Of a stretch of DNA of 5,500 bases, positions 5,303 through 5,500 are shown one piece after another. Source of the stretch: Actinomycetes bacterium (GTDB lineage Bacteria; Actinomycetota; Actinomycetes; Propionibacteriales; Propionibacteriaceae); NCBI GenBank assembly GCA_023412435.1, contig JAEYNS010000085.1, positions 1 to 5,500 of the forward strand. The letters run 5' to 3'. The notes under the pieces were generated by a model. That model made no database searches. It was given only the letters and a program-made list of their open reading frames with translations, and had not been told where the DNA came from. Every line of letters begins with the position of its first letter. Positions within the stretch are counted from its first letter, which is position 1. The translations under genes and the position numbers were made by a program.

Positions 5303-5500
5303 GTGGTCGACGTCCCGGCAGCCCTGCGAGCCCGCAACGCCGGGCGGCCATCCTGGGACTACTGGCTGGCTCGCGCACCACGGCTGGCCGACGAACTGAT
5401 CGAGGAGTGGCGACTGCGGGCGACCGGCGCGACGATGGCGGGCGAGTGCGCGATGGTGGTGCCGGTTGCCACCGAGGACGACCATGACGCGGTCCTGAAG
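5303..5500 (+). CDS. Streptomycin/hydroxyurea phosphotransferase-family protein, 5' part only
   Basis: The first 66 codons of a gene that runs off the window are present. Their pattern fits the N-terminus of the APH(6)/hydroxyurea phosphotransferase family: VPAALRAR, W-x-x-LARAPRLADELIEEW, RLRATGATMAGECAMVVPV, then AVLK, where Lys66 would be the ATP-binding lysine of a kinase-like fold. Family members phosphorylate streptomycin or similar small molecules, but many chromosomal ones have no proven drug-resistance role. The GTG at 5303 is the first possible start, since an in-frame TAG lies at 5291-5293. Without the C-terminal catalytic loop the call stays at family level. Confidence 0.75.
   Translation, partial: MVDVPAALRARNAGRPSWDYWLARAPRLADELIEEWRLRATGATMAGECAMVVPVATEDDHDAVLK

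Noticed and set aside
5265..5381. Upstream extension of the acetyltransferase gene to 5381
   Set aside because: It would overlap the divergent phosphotransferase gene and add residues with no family resemblance. The ATG at 5264 has a suitable -10 box.

Overview
This window is very GC-rich, uses GTG as well as ATG starts, and has actinobacterial-type Pur proteins. These point to a high-GC actinobacterium, perhaps Propionibacteriales, but that rank is only a guess because no rRNA or marker gene is present. The core is a de novo purine-biosynthesis locus on the + strand, interrupted by one unrelated secreted-protein gene and followed by two accessory genes.

Layout: 1-98 is the tail of purD, overlapping purB by ATGA. 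purB (95-1525) is complete. The gap 1526-1746 is almost filled by two near-identical 72-bp palindromic elements (1525-1596 and 1651-1722). purC (1747-2601) follows, with a leaderless-type promoter and a GC-rich terminator hairpin just after its stop. A gene for a secreted, very lysine-rich endonuclease/exonuclease/phosphatase-fold protein (2727-3809) sits between purC and purS and has its own leader, ribosome binding site and palindrome. A strong hairpin (3818-3850) closes it. purS (3874-4116) and purQ (from 4113, GTGA overlap) form a coupled pair, but purQ carries a one-base frameshift at about 4532: its N-terminal part stops at 4535 and its C-terminal part continues intact in another frame to 4795. 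Convergent to purQ is a GNAT-like acetyltransferase gene (5264 down to 4809). Divergent from that, 38 bp away, is the 5' part of a streptomycin/hydroxyurea phosphotransferase-family gene (5303 to the window end).

Function: PurD, PurC and PurB catalyse separate steps of IMP synthesis, and PurB also acts in AMP synthesis. PurS and PurQ are the small and glutaminase subunits of the three-part FGAM synthetase, whose large subunit PurL is not in the window.

Regulation: purC, purS and the phosphotransferase gene share one start layout, TAGnnT then exactly six bases then the start codon. The GNAT gene has TACAGT then seven bases. This suggests leaderless transcription at all four. The points most worth a second look are the purQ frameshift, the paired 72-bp elements, the secreted cationic protein inside a purine locus, and the interlocked divergent promoters. 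I found no clear evidence of an entirely new multi-gene system.
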